Below are positions 33,471 to 41,783 of a DNA stretch of 64,000 nt, in pieces. The stretch covers positions 62,001-126,000 of the forward strand of contig NZ_VUKE01000011.1 in assembly GCF_009193175.1 (NCBI RefSeq). Reading direction: 5' to 3'. The stretch's first letter is position 1. Every line of letters starts with the position of its first letter. A model generated the notes under the pieces. That model was given only the letters and a program-made list of their open reading frames with translations, was not told the DNA's origin and searched no databases. The DNA is from Georgenia ruanii (GTDB lineage Bacteria > Actinomycetota > Actinomycetes > Actinomycetales > Actinomycetaceae). Position numbers and translations under genes: made by a program.

Positions 33471-35231
33471 ACGGCGCAGACGAGGCGCACAAGGTGGCGC
33501 GAGGCGATCGTGCTCGTCGTGCTGGGCGCCGGCGCGGCGGTCGTGGTGGCGGCCGCCCTCGTCGGCTCCCACCTGGGCGAGGGCGCGGCGCTCGTCCCGA
33601 CGGCCGCCCTCACCGGCGCGCTGGCCGGGCTGTGGTGCCGACCGGTGCCGGGGGCGGTCGGGTGCGCCGTCGCGGCGGTGGGTCTGGCCGCGGCCAACCA
33701 GATCGCCGCCCCGCAGGACTACGCCCCGCTCGACGACCTCGTCTTCTTCGCCGCGGCGGTCGGCGGGCCGGCGCTGGCCGGTGCCGTCGTCGCCGGCCGC
33801 CGCACGCAGGTGCGCCGGCTGCGGCAGCTGTCCGAGCAACGGCTGGCCCAGCGCACCGCCGAGGTCCGCGCGGCCCGGCTCGAGGAGCAGAACCGCGTCG
33901 AGACCCTGGTCCAGCACGACATCATCCAGCGCATGGGGGCGATCGCGCTGCAGGCGGCCGGCAGCCTCTCGCAGCCTGCCGGCTCACCGCCCCCCGGCTT
34001 CGCGGCCATCGAGACCACCGCCCGGGAGGCCCTCGACGACCTGCGCGCCGCCGTCGGCGTGCTGCGCGCGCCCGCCGACCTCGTACCCTCTGCCGAGGAT
34101 CCGCCGCCCCGCCGCGACACCCGTGCGATCGGCCGCACCGATGTGGTCATGGGCCTGTGGGGTGTCGCCATGGCCGTGGAGGGCATCGCCGTCGCCTCCT
34201 CCCTGGGCCCGGCGTGGCCGACCGCCACCTGCTGCCTCGCGCTCGGGGCGCTGCTCGTGGTGCGCCGCCAGCGGCCGGTGACGACGGCGGCGGCCGGCAT
34301 GGCGCTGGCCGTGCTCATGGAGGTCGCGCTCACCCCGCCGACGGTGATGGTGACAACCATCGTGTGGCTCCTGCTGCTGGGCTTCGCCGTCGGCGCCCAC
34401 GCCACGGGGGTGCGCCGCCTGGCCGGAGCTGTGGTCCTGGTGCTGGGCACGGTCCTCATGGTCGGCGTCCCGACGATCGGCGCCGTCGTCGCCGCGACGG
34501 TGATCTGCGGGCTCGTGGTCGGTTCCGGCGTGGTCGCGGCCACGTGGTCGGCGCGCGCGGAGGTCCTCGACCACCTGCTGCGCCAGGTCGAGCGCGGCGG
34601 TCAAGCGGAGGCGCGCCTGGCGGTGGCCGAGTACCGGCAGGCGATCGCGCGCAGCCTGCACGACTCCGTGGCGCACGCCATGACGGTGGTCTGCCTGCAT
34701 GCCTCCGCCGCGCAGCGGGTGGGCGACGACGCCGGGCGCGCGGCTCAGGCGCTGAGCACGATCGCCGAGGCGGCGCGGGCGGGGATGGCGGAGCTGCGCC
34801 GCGGGCTGGACAGCCTCGACGGTCCGCCGGACCTCTCGCTGCAGGCGGTTGTCGACGACGCCCGCCGGCTGGGCGTCGAGGTTTCCCTGGTCACCGCGCC
34901 TCGAGAGCCGGCACTCTCCCCCGCGACCGAGGCGCTGCTCGCCCGCGCGGTGCGCGAGGGCCTGGTCAACGTCGCTCGGCATGCCCCCGGCTCCCCCGCT
35001 CGGGTCGAGCTGACCGCCGGGCGCGACCGGGTCCAGGTGGAGGTCACCGACCAGGGCCCGGTCGCGCCGTCGGCCCCGGTGGTCACCGGGACGGGCACCG
35101 GCCTCGCCGGCCTGGCCGAGGCGTTCGGGGCGCGCGGCGGCGTGGTCGCGGCGGGGCCGGACCCCGACGGCGGCTTCCGCCTGCGAGTGTCGCTGCCCCT
35201 TCCCGCGAGAGAGGCGGCGGTGGTCGCATGA
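33468..35231 (+). CDS. Sensor histidine kinase with two HisKA_3-type segments
   Basis: This 587-residue protein has an N-terminal membrane region (about 13-110), a first dimerisation-like segment with H150 (VQHDIIQRMGAIALQ) and AREALDDLRAAVGVLR, a second membrane region (about 225-360), a canonical HisKA_3 segment with H398 (SLHDSVAHAMTVV) and a C-terminal HATPase (REGLVNVARHA N-box, DQGP, GTGTGLAGL). Only one HATPase is present, so the first segment may be a relic. It overlaps the response regulator gene by four bases. Confidence 0.85.
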   Translation: MTAQTRRTRWREAIVLVVLGAGAAVVVAAALVGSHLGEGAALVPTAALTGALAGLWCRPVPGAVGCAVAAVGLAAANQIAAPQDYAPLDDLVFFAAAVGGPALAGAVVAGRRTQVRRLRQLSEQRLAQRTAEVRAARLEEQNRVETLVQHDIIQRMGAIALQAAGSLSQPAGSPPPGFAAIETTAREALDDLRAAVGVLRAPADLVPSAEDPPPRRDTRAIGRTDVVMGLWGVAMAVEGIAVASSLGPAWPTATCCLALGALLVVRRQRPVTTAAAGMALAVLMEVALTPPTVMVTTIVWLLLLGFAVGAHATGVRRLAGAVVLVLGTVLMVGVPTIGAVVAATVICGLVVGSGVVAATWSARAEVLDHLLRQVERGGQAEARLAVAEYRQAIARSLHDSVAHAMTVVCLHASAAQRVGDDAGRAAQALSTIAEAARAGMAELRRGLDSLDGPPDLSLQAVVDDARRLGVEVSLVTAPREPALSPATEALLARAVREGLVNVARHAPGSPARVELTAGRDRVQVEVTDQGPVAPSAPVVTGTGTGLAGLAEAFGARGGVVAAGPDPDGGFRLRVSLPLPAREAAVVA

Positions 35232-35899
35232 GCGAGCCCGAGGTCGGCGTCCTGCTGGTGGACGACCAGGAGCTGGTCCGCACCGGTCTGCGGATGATCA
35301 TCGAGTCCGAGCCCGGGCTCGCCGTCGTCGGCGAGGCACAGGACGGCGCCGAGGCCGTCGCGCTCGTCAGGGAGCAGCGGCCCGACGTCGTCCTCATGGA
35401 CATCGCGATGCCGCGGGTCGACGGGATCGACGCCACGCGGCGGATCGCTGCGCAGTGCCCGTCGAGCCGCGTGGTGATGCTGACGACCTTCGACCGCTCC
35501 CAGCTGGTGTACGACGCCCTGCTGGCCGGGGCGAGCGGGTTCCTCCTCAAGGACCTGCCCGCCACTCAGCTGGTCGGCGGGATCCGGGCGGTGGCCCGCG
35601 GCGAGGAGCTGCTGGCGCCGAGCATCACCCGCCGGCTCATCGAGGAGTTCACCCGCAGCCGCACCGGCCCGCCGCCCGGTCACGACACGCTGACCGAGCG
35701 GGAGGCGGAGGTCCTCGTCCTCGTCGCGAAGGGGCTGTCGAACGCCGAGATCGCGGCGACCCTGTACGTCAGCGTCCAGACGGTGAAGACCCACGTGGCG
35801 CGCATCCTCGCCAAGCTCGGGCTGCGGGACCGGGTGCAGGCGGTAGTCGCGGCGTACGAGTCGGGCCTCGTGCGCCCGGGCGAGGACGCTCCGTCCTGA
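35228..35899 (+). CDS. NarL/FixJ-family response regulator
   Basis: This 223-residue regulator has a receiver domain (VLLVDDQELVRTGL, phospho-acceptor Asp in VVLMDIAMP, switch Thr in MLTTFD, Lys in LLKDLP) and a LuxR-type HTH (LTEREAEVLVLVAKGLSNAEIA, VQTVKTHVARILAKLGLRDR). It is the partner of the kinase, with which it overlaps (ATGA). Targets are unknown; the exporter at 36108 is one possibility. Confidence 0.9.
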   Translation: MSEPEVGVLLVDDQELVRTGLRMIIESEPGLAVVGEAQDGAEAVALVREQRPDVVLMDIAMPRVDGIDATRRIAAQCPSSRVVMLTTFDRSQLVYDALLAGASGFLLKDLPATQLVGGIRAVARGEELLAPSITRRLIEEFTRSRTGPPPGHDTLTEREAEVLVLVAKGLSNAEIAATLYVSVQTVKTHVARILAKLGLRDRVQAVVAAYESGLVRPGEDAPS

Positions 35900-35915
35900 T
35901 CGGTGCGACCCCTTC

Positions 35916-35979
35916 TCGACGGCGCTGCCGGGCCACCTCGACCGCGCTGCCGGGCCACTCGACCGCGCTGCTGGGCCTC
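35916..35979. repeat. Three imperfect 21-bp direct repeats
   Basis: Units beginning TCGACCGCGCTG start at 35916, 35938 and 35959. The third has diverged at its end. They lie just after the response regulator stop. No function is evident. Confidence 0.6.
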
Positions 35980-36046
35980 CTCGTACGCGCCTCGCTAGCG
36001 ACGCCGGTCACCCCTCTGACGCGTGGCGGTGCGATTCTCGTCTCAT

Positions 36047-36064
36047 ACACGCCGACCGGCGTGT
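36047..36064 (+). promoter_or_regulatory. Palindromic operator before MFS gene
   Basis: ACACGCCG-AC-CGGCGTGT is a perfect palindrome of two 8-bp arms located 44 bp before the GTG start of the exporter. Size and position fit a TetR- or MarR-type repressor site. No such repressor is encoded nearby. A TAAATA box at 36096 may be the -10. Confidence 0.5.
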
Positions 36065-36107
36065 CAATAACTGGACCACCTGCCCCGGTTCGGCGTAAAT
36101 ATCGGTA

Positions 36108-37646
36108 GTGAGCGACGATCCGAACCTGATCCGTGTAGAAGGCACCGACCGTGTTTTCCACCGCGGCCGGATCCTGATCGTCCTCCTCATCCCCATCGCG
36201 ATGGCCCTCGTCGCCGTCTCGTCCATCAACGTCGCCCTGCCGTCGATCTCCCGCGGCCTGGGCGCCACCGACACCGACCTGCAGTGGGTGCTCTCCGGCT
36301 ACGCGCTGACCTTCGGGATCAGCCTGGTGCCCGCCGGCCGCGCCGGCGACGTGCTCGGCCGCGGCGCGTTCTTCGTCATCGGGCTGCTGCTGTTCTCGGT
36401 CGCCTCGCTGGCCTGCGGGCTGGCGCCGACCCCGGAGTTCCTCAACGTCGCCCGGTTCGCCCAAGGCATCGGCGCGGGGCTGTACAACCCACAGACGATG
36501 GGGATGATCCAGCAGTACTGGCGCGGCATGGAGCGCGCCCGGGCCTTCGCGCTGTTCGGCATGGTCGTCGCCGTCTCCGTGGCAATCGGCCCGGTGCTGG
36601 CCGGGTTCATCATCCAGGCGTTCGGTCCGGAGATCGGCTGGCGCGCCTCCTTCCTCATCAACTTCCCGCTCGGGCTGATCGGCTGCGTCCTGGCGCTGCG
36701 CTGGTTCCCCTTCGGCAAGGAGCGCCAGCGACGGGCGGCCAAGAAGGCGCTGCGGGAGGCGCGGCGGCTGGCGCGCCGGAACCGGGGGCCCGGCCGGCTC
36801 GGCACGCCCGGGCTGGTGCGCGAGCGGATCGACCTCGACCCGGTCGGCGCCGTCGTCCTCGCCATCGCCGTGCTGTGCGTGATGCTGCCGTTCATGTCCC
36901 GCACCGGCGGGGCGATCTGGTTGCTCCTGCCGGCCGGGCTGGTCCTCGTGGCCCTGTGGGCGATGTGGGAGCGGCACTACAAGGCGCGCGGCCGGGCGCC
37001 GATGGTGGACCTGGAGCTGTTCTCCTTCACCTCGTTCTCCAACGGCACCCTCGTGGCGGGGACATACTTCCTCGGGTCGACGTCGATCTTCGTCGTCGTC
37101 GCGCTGTACCTGCAGAACGGCCTGGGGGCGAGCGCCCTGGAGACCGGGCTGGTGGGGCTGCCCAACGCCGTCGTCTCCGCCTTCTCGTCGGCCTGGGCGG
37201 GACGCCGGGCGTTGATCAAGGGGCGCAGCATCGTCGTCGGGGCGCTGGTGTGCGCGATCACCGGCTCGGCGCTGAGCGTGGTGGTCGCCGTCCTCATCGA
37301 GCAGGCCGGGATCGGCTTCGGGTGGCTCGCCCTGCCGCTCATGCTCGTCGGGCTTGGCCAGGGCGCGCTGGGTTCGGCGAACCAGACCCTCTCCCTCGAG
37401 GACGTGCCCACCACCTACGGCGGCACGGCCGGCGGGGTGAAGTCGACGGCCGAGCGCATCGGCACCGCGATCGGCAACGCGATGATCACCGCCATCTTCT
37501 TCGGCGTAGTCGGGCTGGCCGCGTGGGAGCACGGGTTCGCCGCCGCGTTCGGGGCGATCTGCGTGTGCCTGCTGGTCTCGCTGGTGGCCGCGGTGCGCGA
37601 CCGGAAGGTGTCCGGCAACGGCCCCATGGCGGTGGAGGCCCCCTGA
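36108..37646 (+). CDS. DHA2-type MFS exporter
   Basis: This 512-residue protein has about 14 membrane helices: AMALVAVSSINVALPSI, WVLSGYALTFGISLVPAG, GRAGDVLGRGAFF (motif A) and RFAQGIGAGLYNPQTMG. A charged cytoplasmic loop near residues 203-240 (basic, Arg-rich) is longer than usual. It should export drugs or hydrophobic metabolites by proton antiport. GTG at 36108; the palindrome at 36047-36064 indicates repressor control. Confidence 0.85.
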   Translation: MSDDPNLIRVEGTDRVFHRGRILIVLLIPIAMALVAVSSINVALPSISRGLGATDTDLQWVLSGYALTFGISLVPAGRAGDVLGRGAFFVIGLLLFSVASLACGLAPTPEFLNVARFAQGIGAGLYNPQTMGMIQQYWRGMERARAFALFGMVVAVSVAIGPVLAGFIIQAFGPEIGWRASFLINFPLGLIGCVLALRWFPFGKERQRRAAKKALREARRLARRNRGPGRLGTPGLVRERIDLDPVGAVVLAIAVLCVMLPFMSRTGGAIWLLLPAGLVLVALWAMWERHYKARGRAPMVDLELFSFTSFSNGTLVAGTYFLGSTSIFVVVALYLQNGLGASALETGLVGLPNAVVSAFSSAWAGRRALIKGRSIVVGALVCAITGSALSVVVAVLIEQAGIGFGWLALPLMLVGLGQGALGSANQTLSLEDVPTTYGGTAGGVKSTAERIGTAIGNAMITAIFFGVVGLAAWEHGFAAAFGAICVCLLVSLVAAVRDRKVSGNGPMAVEAP

Positions 37647-37731
37647 CGGTGGCGTCGACGACGGCGCACGCACCAGGTTCGGCCCTGTCCCCGGCGGTGC
37701 CGTAGGTCCTTCGGGGGTTGCCGGGCCGTCG

Positions 37732-38136
37732 TCACCGGCGGACGTCGGCCGGGCCCTCGCCCATCGGCAGGCCGGCGGCCCGCCACGCCTCCACCCCGCC
37801 GATCATGTCGGTGGCGCGGTGCAGACCGACGGCACGCAACGACGCCGCCGCCAGGCTCGAGCTGAACCCGTGCCGGCAGGCCACCACGACGTGCAGGTCG
37901 TAGTCGGTGGCCTCGGGGATTCGCCAGGGGCAGGCCGGGTCCAGGCGCCACTCCAGCACGGTCCGGTCGATCACCAGCGCCCCCGGCAGCTCACCCTGCT
38001 CGCGTCGCTGGGACTCGGTGCGGGTGTCGACCAGCAGCGCGCGGCCGGCGGCGAGCGCCGCCATCACCTCCAGCGGCTCGAGCCGGTTGACGCCGGCACG
38101 TGCCACGGCGAGTACGTCGTCGATGCCCACCGGCAC
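37732..38136 (-). CDS. Rhodanese-like domain protein
   Basis: This 134-residue single rhodanese domain shows [21 protein letters not shown] and the active-site loop ACRHGFSSS (Cys87), then [12 protein letters not shown] at the end. It transfers sulfur from a donor to thiol acceptors; the partner is unknown. The start is GTG at 38136, 6 bp before a second GTG at 38130. Confidence 0.85.
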   Translation of the reverse strand: MPVGIDDVLAVARAGVNRLEPLEVMAALAAGRALLVDTRTESQRREQGELPGALVIDRTVLEWRLDPACPWRIPEATDYDLHVVVACRHGFSSSLAAASLRAVGLHRATDMIGGVEAWRAAGLPMGEGPADVRR

Positions 38137-38179
38137 AGCATCGCGCCTCTCCCGGTGGCCGCGCGAGGCAACAGTGGCC

Positions 38180-38348
38180 CGGGGGTCCGCCTCGAAGGGT
38201 TCTGGCATGGGCACCCCCGAACCGCTCAAGCACGGCTTCCAGGGGTACTGGTCCCGGCGGATCACCGATGAGCACCGCCTCGTGTACAAGGTCGTTGGCG
38301 GGCGACGAGATCCGGATCGCCGCGTGCCGCTATCACTACGGACGTTGA
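38180..38348 (+). pseudogene. yoeB: YoeB-family toxin remnant, truncated and frameshifted
   Basis: One frame encodes [20 protein letters not shown] followed by [10 protein letters not shown], and a second frame continues [13 protein letters not shown] and stop, which together make up the conserved C-terminal half of YoeB (Txe) RNase toxins. The join needs removal of about 4 bp near 38298-38304. The N-terminal half and a YefM antitoxin are missing. The catalytic C-terminal Tyr and His are still encoded but out of frame. Confidence 0.8.
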
Positions 38349-38441
38349 CGGGGGCCCGACCGGCGCTGGCCGAGGTAGGGCAACCCGGCAGCACGTCACC
38401 CCCGGGCAGGATCCCGGTCAGCGGTCGCGAGCGACGTCGGC

Positions 38442-38600
38442 TCAAGGCAGCCCCGCACGGTCAAACTCCTGCTGCAGGCGCGGCCGCCGGCGATGCGTCG
38501 CGCGCAGCGTGGCGATGAGCTCGTCGACGTCGTCGGCTTGCGCCGACCGGGACGCGAGCTTGCGCATCCTCGCCAGCCGGCGCGCGGCGTTCCGGTACTG
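38442..38600 (-). pseudogene. C-terminal gene fragment ([21 protein letters not shown] type)
   Basis: The minus strand reads ARRLARMRKLASRSAQADDV followed by [20 protein letters not shown] and FDRAGLP, then a stop. I believe this resembles the C-terminal tail of larger actinobacterial proteins (possibly SWIM zinc-finger proteins), but I am not sure. No plausible start or upstream domain is present, so it looks like a leftover. The rest of 38349-38660 shows nothing. Confidence 0.35.
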
Positions 38601-38660
38601 CTGGGCGCTCGACGTCGGCGGGCATGAGCATGCCGGGCATTGTGCCAAGAAGCACCAGGG

Positions 38661-39203
38661 TCAGGCGGGGCCGTAGTCCAGGTGCACCACGCCGTTGTCG
38701 TAGACGTCGTGGGCCTTCAGCGTCAGGCTGGTGGGGGCGCCGCCGTCGTCGAACAGCCGTGCGCCCGTGCCGCGCGCGACCGGGTAGACGAACAGGTGCA
38801 GGTCGTCGACGAGGCCGTCACGCAGGAGCGCGCGCACCAGCGTGCCGCTGCCGGAGACGTAGATCGTGCCGTCGGTGCTCTCCTTCAGGCCGCGGATGGC
38901 GTCCTGGGAGTACGGGAGCGTCGTCGAGGGCCCCCAGTCCGTACTGGGCTCGCGCGAGGCGACGACGTACTTGTGGGTGTCGTTGAAGAACGGGGCGCCG
39001 GGGTCCTCCTCGGCGGTGCGGGTCGACCAGGCGGGCGCGAACATCTCGTAGGTCCGACGGCCCAGGAGGATCGCCGTCGCCGCGCCCGTGATCGCCCCGA
39101 GCGTCTCACCCATCCTCGGGTCGAAGCCATGCTCGAACGTCCAGCTCGGGTCCTCGTACACCCCGTCGAGCGAGATGAACTCGTGCACCGTGATCGTGCC
39201 CAT
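38661..39203 (-). CDS. Dihydrofolate reductase-like (RibD C-terminal) protein
   Basis: This 180-residue protein matches the RibD C-terminal/DHFR-like family: VHEFISLDGVYEDP, AILLGRRTYEMFAPAW, KYVVASREPSTDWG and TIYVSGSGTLVRALLRDGLVDDLHLFVYPVARG. It likely binds NADPH. The biological substrate is unknown. The ATG at 39203 gives the typical length. Confidence 0.85.
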   Translation of the reverse strand: MGTITVHEFISLDGVYEDPSWTFEHGFDPRMGETLGAITGAATAILLGRRTYEMFAPAWSTRTAEEDPGAPFFNDTHKYVVASREPSTDWGPSTTLPYSQDAIRGLKESTDGTIYVSGSGTLVRALLRDGLVDDLHLFVYPVARGTGARLFDDGGAPTSLTLKAHDVYDNGVVHLDYGPA

Positions 39204-39371
39204 GGAACCGCCCCTTCGTTGGTGGTTGAGCGCCCAGGCTCCCATAGGCTCCGGTGCCGTCAAGGACATTTCCCGCCGCCGTCGTCCTCCCGAACCCGGG
39301 CGGCGGCACCCTAGCCCTGTACCCACGATGGGTGTCTTTGCCGGCCGCGCCGCCGGGCGCATCCTGGGCGG

Positions 39372-39770
39372 ATGAGTGAGCGCGAGGACTTCCTCACCTG
39401 GGTCAAGACGGCGCTCTACGACGCGGAGCTCGCCCTGCACAACGGCGACGCCGGCCCTCGGCGGGCGCTGTGGTCCCGGCAGGAGCCCGTAAGCATCCTC
39501 GGCGCGCTGCGCAACGCCCACGGACGCCAGGAAGTGGAGGAGCTCTTCGCCGTCCTGGAGCGGTCCTTCTCGGACTGCACCTCATACACGTTCGAGCTGC
39601 AGGACTACGACGTCGACGGCGACATGGCCTACACGGCCGGGCTCGAGCACACCTCCGTCTCGATGGACGGCCGGCCGCGCAGCTACACGCTGCGGGCCAC
39701 CCAGGTGTACCGCCGCGAGGACGGCACCTGGAAGGTGGCTCATCGGCACGCGGACACCGTGGCCGAGTGA
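39372..39770 (+). CDS. SnoaL/DUF4440-like (NTF2-fold) protein
   Basis: This 132-residue protein has the NTF2-like cone fold: an N-terminal helical segment with ALHNGDAGPRRALWSRQEPV, then strands ending YRREDGTWKVAHRHAD, typical of SnoaL-like domains. Function is unknown. It is transcribed towards the endonuclease/exonuclease-like gene, with a terminator hairpin between. Confidence 0.75.
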   Translation: MSEREDFLTWVKTALYDAELALHNGDAGPRRALWSRQEPVSILGALRNAHGRQEVEELFAVLERSFSDCTSYTFELQDYDVDGDMAYTAGLEHTSVSMDGRPRSYTLRATQVYRREDGTWKVAHRHADTVAE

Positions 39771-39781
39771 CCGTGACGCGT

Positions 39782-39820
39782 CGGGGGCCGGACCCACCCC
39801 GTGGTGGTGTCCGGCCCCCG
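39782..39820. terminator. Bidirectional hairpin terminator
   Basis: Twelve-base perfect arms CGGGGGCCGGAC (39782-39793) and GTCCGGCCCCCG (39809-39820) with a 15-nt loop lie between converging stops at 39770 and 39850. Confidence 0.65.
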
Positions 39821-39849
39821 GCGCCGGCGCGCGGTTCAGCGCCCCTGGG

Positions 39850-40854
39850 TCACTTGATGCGCACGTCCGAGACGACCGCCGAGTGGTCGGAGGAGAACTG
39901 CTCGGCGCCGGGCTGCTCGGCGATGGTGTACGAGTCCTTGACCTGGACCACCTGGCCGCGGGCGAAGATGAAGTCGATGCGGTCCGGGGTGATCATGTCC
40001 AGCCGCGGGCTCCACGTCATGCCGGGCTCCTGGCAGACGTTGGGGTTGGCAGCGCGGTAGGTGTCGACGAAGCCGGCGTCGGTGAACTGGTCGGTGGCGA
40101 CCAGGTCGTAGGACAGGCCGAAGTGATCCGCGCAGCCGGCCCACTGCGAGGTCCAGTCGGCGCCGGGCATGGTGTTGAGGTCACCGCCCATGAGGACCGG
40201 CTCGCCCGGCGCGGCGTGCGTGTCGACGTAGTCGAGGAACTCGGCGACGGTCCGGGTCTGGCGCTGGTCGGCGTCGACGATCTCCTGGGCGGGGACCGAC
40301 GGCTCCCGGCCGGCGGCGACGTCCTCGGCGTTGGTCTCGATGAGGTCGCCGACCCAGGGGTTGGTGTAGTTGCTCCACATGGTGAACGCGTTGATCGCCC
40401 GGCCGTCGTCGGCGATCACCCGGGCGCCGCCGAGGTGGAACGAGCCGGTCTCCTGGTAGCCGGTCGGGGCGGGGAAGACCTCGTCGACGTCGAAGTGGGT
40501 GAAGAGCCAGAGGTTGTCGTTGCCGGTCGAGCTCGGCGTGATCTGCACGCCGGCCCAGTCCTTGCCGGTGGCCTTCTCGAGCCCGTCGACGATGGCGTCC
40601 CCGGCGCCGTAGGTCTCGACGGAGAAGAACACGTCCGGGTTGACCTCGACGATCTGGTCGATGACCTCCTGGCGGTTCTCGACGTCGTCCCAGTTGTCGT
40701 CGAGGCCGCCGTGGTAGATGTTCCAGGCCAGGACGCGGACGTCGGTCGGCTTGCCGGCGTGGGCGGGCGGTGTGGCCATCGCGGGGGCGGCGGCGAGGAC
40801 AGCCGCACTGGTGAGCAGGCTGGCGAGGGCGACTCTGCGAAGTGTTGTGGTCAT
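39850..40854 (-). CDS. Secreted endonuclease/exonuclease/phosphatase-family protein
   Basis: This is a 334-residue exported protein: Sec signal peptide (residues 1-28, AMA-like cleavage), then a DNase I-like fold with VRVLAWNIYHGG, GGDLNTM (catalytic Asp/Asn), RIDFIFARG and FSSDHSAVVSDV (catalytic Asp-His). The family includes extracellular nucleases, sphingomyelinases and phosphatases; the substrate is unresolved. A possible PHO box precedes it, suggesting phosphate-starvation control. Confidence 0.85.
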   Translation of the reverse strand: MTTTLRRVALASLLTSAAVLAAAPAMATPPAHAGKPTDVRVLAWNIYHGGLDDNWDDVENRQEVIDQIVEVNPDVFFSVETYGAGDAIVDGLEKATGKDWAGVQITPSSTGNDNLWLFTHFDVDEVFPAPTGYQETGSFHLGGARVIADDGRAINAFTMWSNYTNPWVGDLIETNAEDVAAGREPSVPAQEIVDADQRQTRTVAEFLDYVDTHAAPGEPVLMGGDLNTMPGADWTSQWAGCADHFGLSYDLVATDQFTDAGFVDTYRAANPNVCQEPGMTWSPRLDMITPDRIDFIFARGQVVQVKDSYTIAEQPGAEQFSSDHSAVVSDVRIK

Positions 40855-40876
40855 GCCCCCAACGTAGGGAGCGCTC

Positions 40877-40904
40877 GTAAACGGTTAACCAGCGTTTACC
40901 CAAC
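40877..40904. promoter_or_regulatory. Candidate PHO box (11-bp-spaced GTTAACC/GTTTACC)
   Basis: CGGTTAACC and CGTTTACCC are offset by exactly 11 bp (40882 and 40893), similar to PhoP direct repeats of GTTCACC type in actinobacteria. The same bases also form an inverted repeat GTAAACG-N9-CGTTTAC (40877-40899). It lies 23 bp upstream of the secreted endonuclease/phosphatase-like gene, on the opposite orientation. Confidence 0.4.
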
Positions 40905-41017
40905 TCCCGAGGAACCCCTGGTGGCCGGTGTCATTGGTCGTGAGAACCGCATGTCGTGAGCCTTCGTCACCCGGCGAAATCAGTTCCGGAATGGTGATCG
41001 TCCAGGAAGATGAACGC

Positions 41018-41365
41018 GTGACCACCGTCGACCAGGCCATCGCCGCGGTTCCCTCGCCGTCTCGCGAGGCCCTCCAGCACGTCATCGCCATCGCCCTCCG
41101 GCTCGCCCCGGACGCCGAGGACGGCGTGAGCTACGGCATGCCCGCGCTGAAAGTGGGGGGCAAGCCGCTCGTCAGCGTCGTCGCCACGGCGAAGCACCTG
41201 TCCCTCTACCCGTACTCCTCCGCGGCGATCGACACCGTGCGCGCAGACCTGGCGGGCTACTCGCTCTCCAAGGGCACGGTGCGCTTCTCCGCCGAGCAGC
41301 CGCTGCCCGATGGCGTCATCGAACGCCTCCTGCGGGCGCGGCTGGCGGAGATCACCGGGACGTAG
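41018..41365 (+). CDS. DUF1801 (YdhG-like) protein
   Basis: This 115-residue protein matches DUF1801: DAEDGVSYGMPALKVGGKPLVSVVATAKHLSLYPYS then LSKGTVRFSAEQPLP. Function of the family is unknown. I chose the GTG at 41018, which follows AGGAAGA at suitable spacing; an ATG at 40991 would extend it by nine residues. Confidence 0.8.
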   Translation: MTTVDQAIAAVPSPSREALQHVIAIALRLAPDAEDGVSYGMPALKVGGKPLVSVVATAKHLSLYPYSSAAIDTVRADLAGYSLSKGTVRFSAEQPLPDGVIERLLRARLAEITGT

Positions 41366-41783
41366 GCGGTCACCGGGCAGCGGGTGGTGGCCGGGCTGCG
41401 GGCGGAGGCCGGGCTGCGGGCGGAGGCCGGGCCGGAGGTGCTGCCTGCCGAGGACCGTTGAATGTCGGCTGCGCCCGACATATCGGGTACGGACGCGGTG
41501 CGGCGCCCCCGATCGCACGTGAGATGCCACAACTGGTGCCCATGATGCGCATGTGACAGCGCTGCGAGCCCGTTTTCGTCACTCCAGCCCCAGTTGTGGC
41601 GCTGCATGGTGCGGCGTGGCGCCGGTGGCGGCCACGGCCGCGGCCACGGCGTCGGACCTCGGGAGCGGCCACAGGTCGCCATACCAGCCGTCGCCCTCTA
41701 GCGAAGGCGTGCCCGATGAGCGCGGAGATGGGCACGGTGACCCGATGGCCCGACCGCCCGCGCGACGTGGTTAGGCTGCCGAC
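41366..41783. other. 418-bp gap with inverted repeats, no gene recognised
   Basis: Two tandem copies of GGGCTGCGGGCGGAGGCC occur at about 41393-41430. ATGTCGG-N6-CCGACAT lies at 41462-41481. An 11-bp inverted repeat GCCACAACTGG (41526-41536)/CCAGTTGTGGC (41590-41600) follows with a 53-nt loop. No convincing coding frame was found. TAGGCT at 41772 plus 6 nt to the ATG at 41784 is a leaderless promoter for the next gene. Confidence 0.55.

Noticed and set aside
32924-35227. Long plus-strand frame running into the response regulator
   Set aside because: Only the part from 35228 is coding; the rest is an Arg/Gly-rich shadow of the histidine kinase.
35916-35979. CRISPR array
   Set aside because: Only three units with no spacers between them; they are plain tandem repeats.
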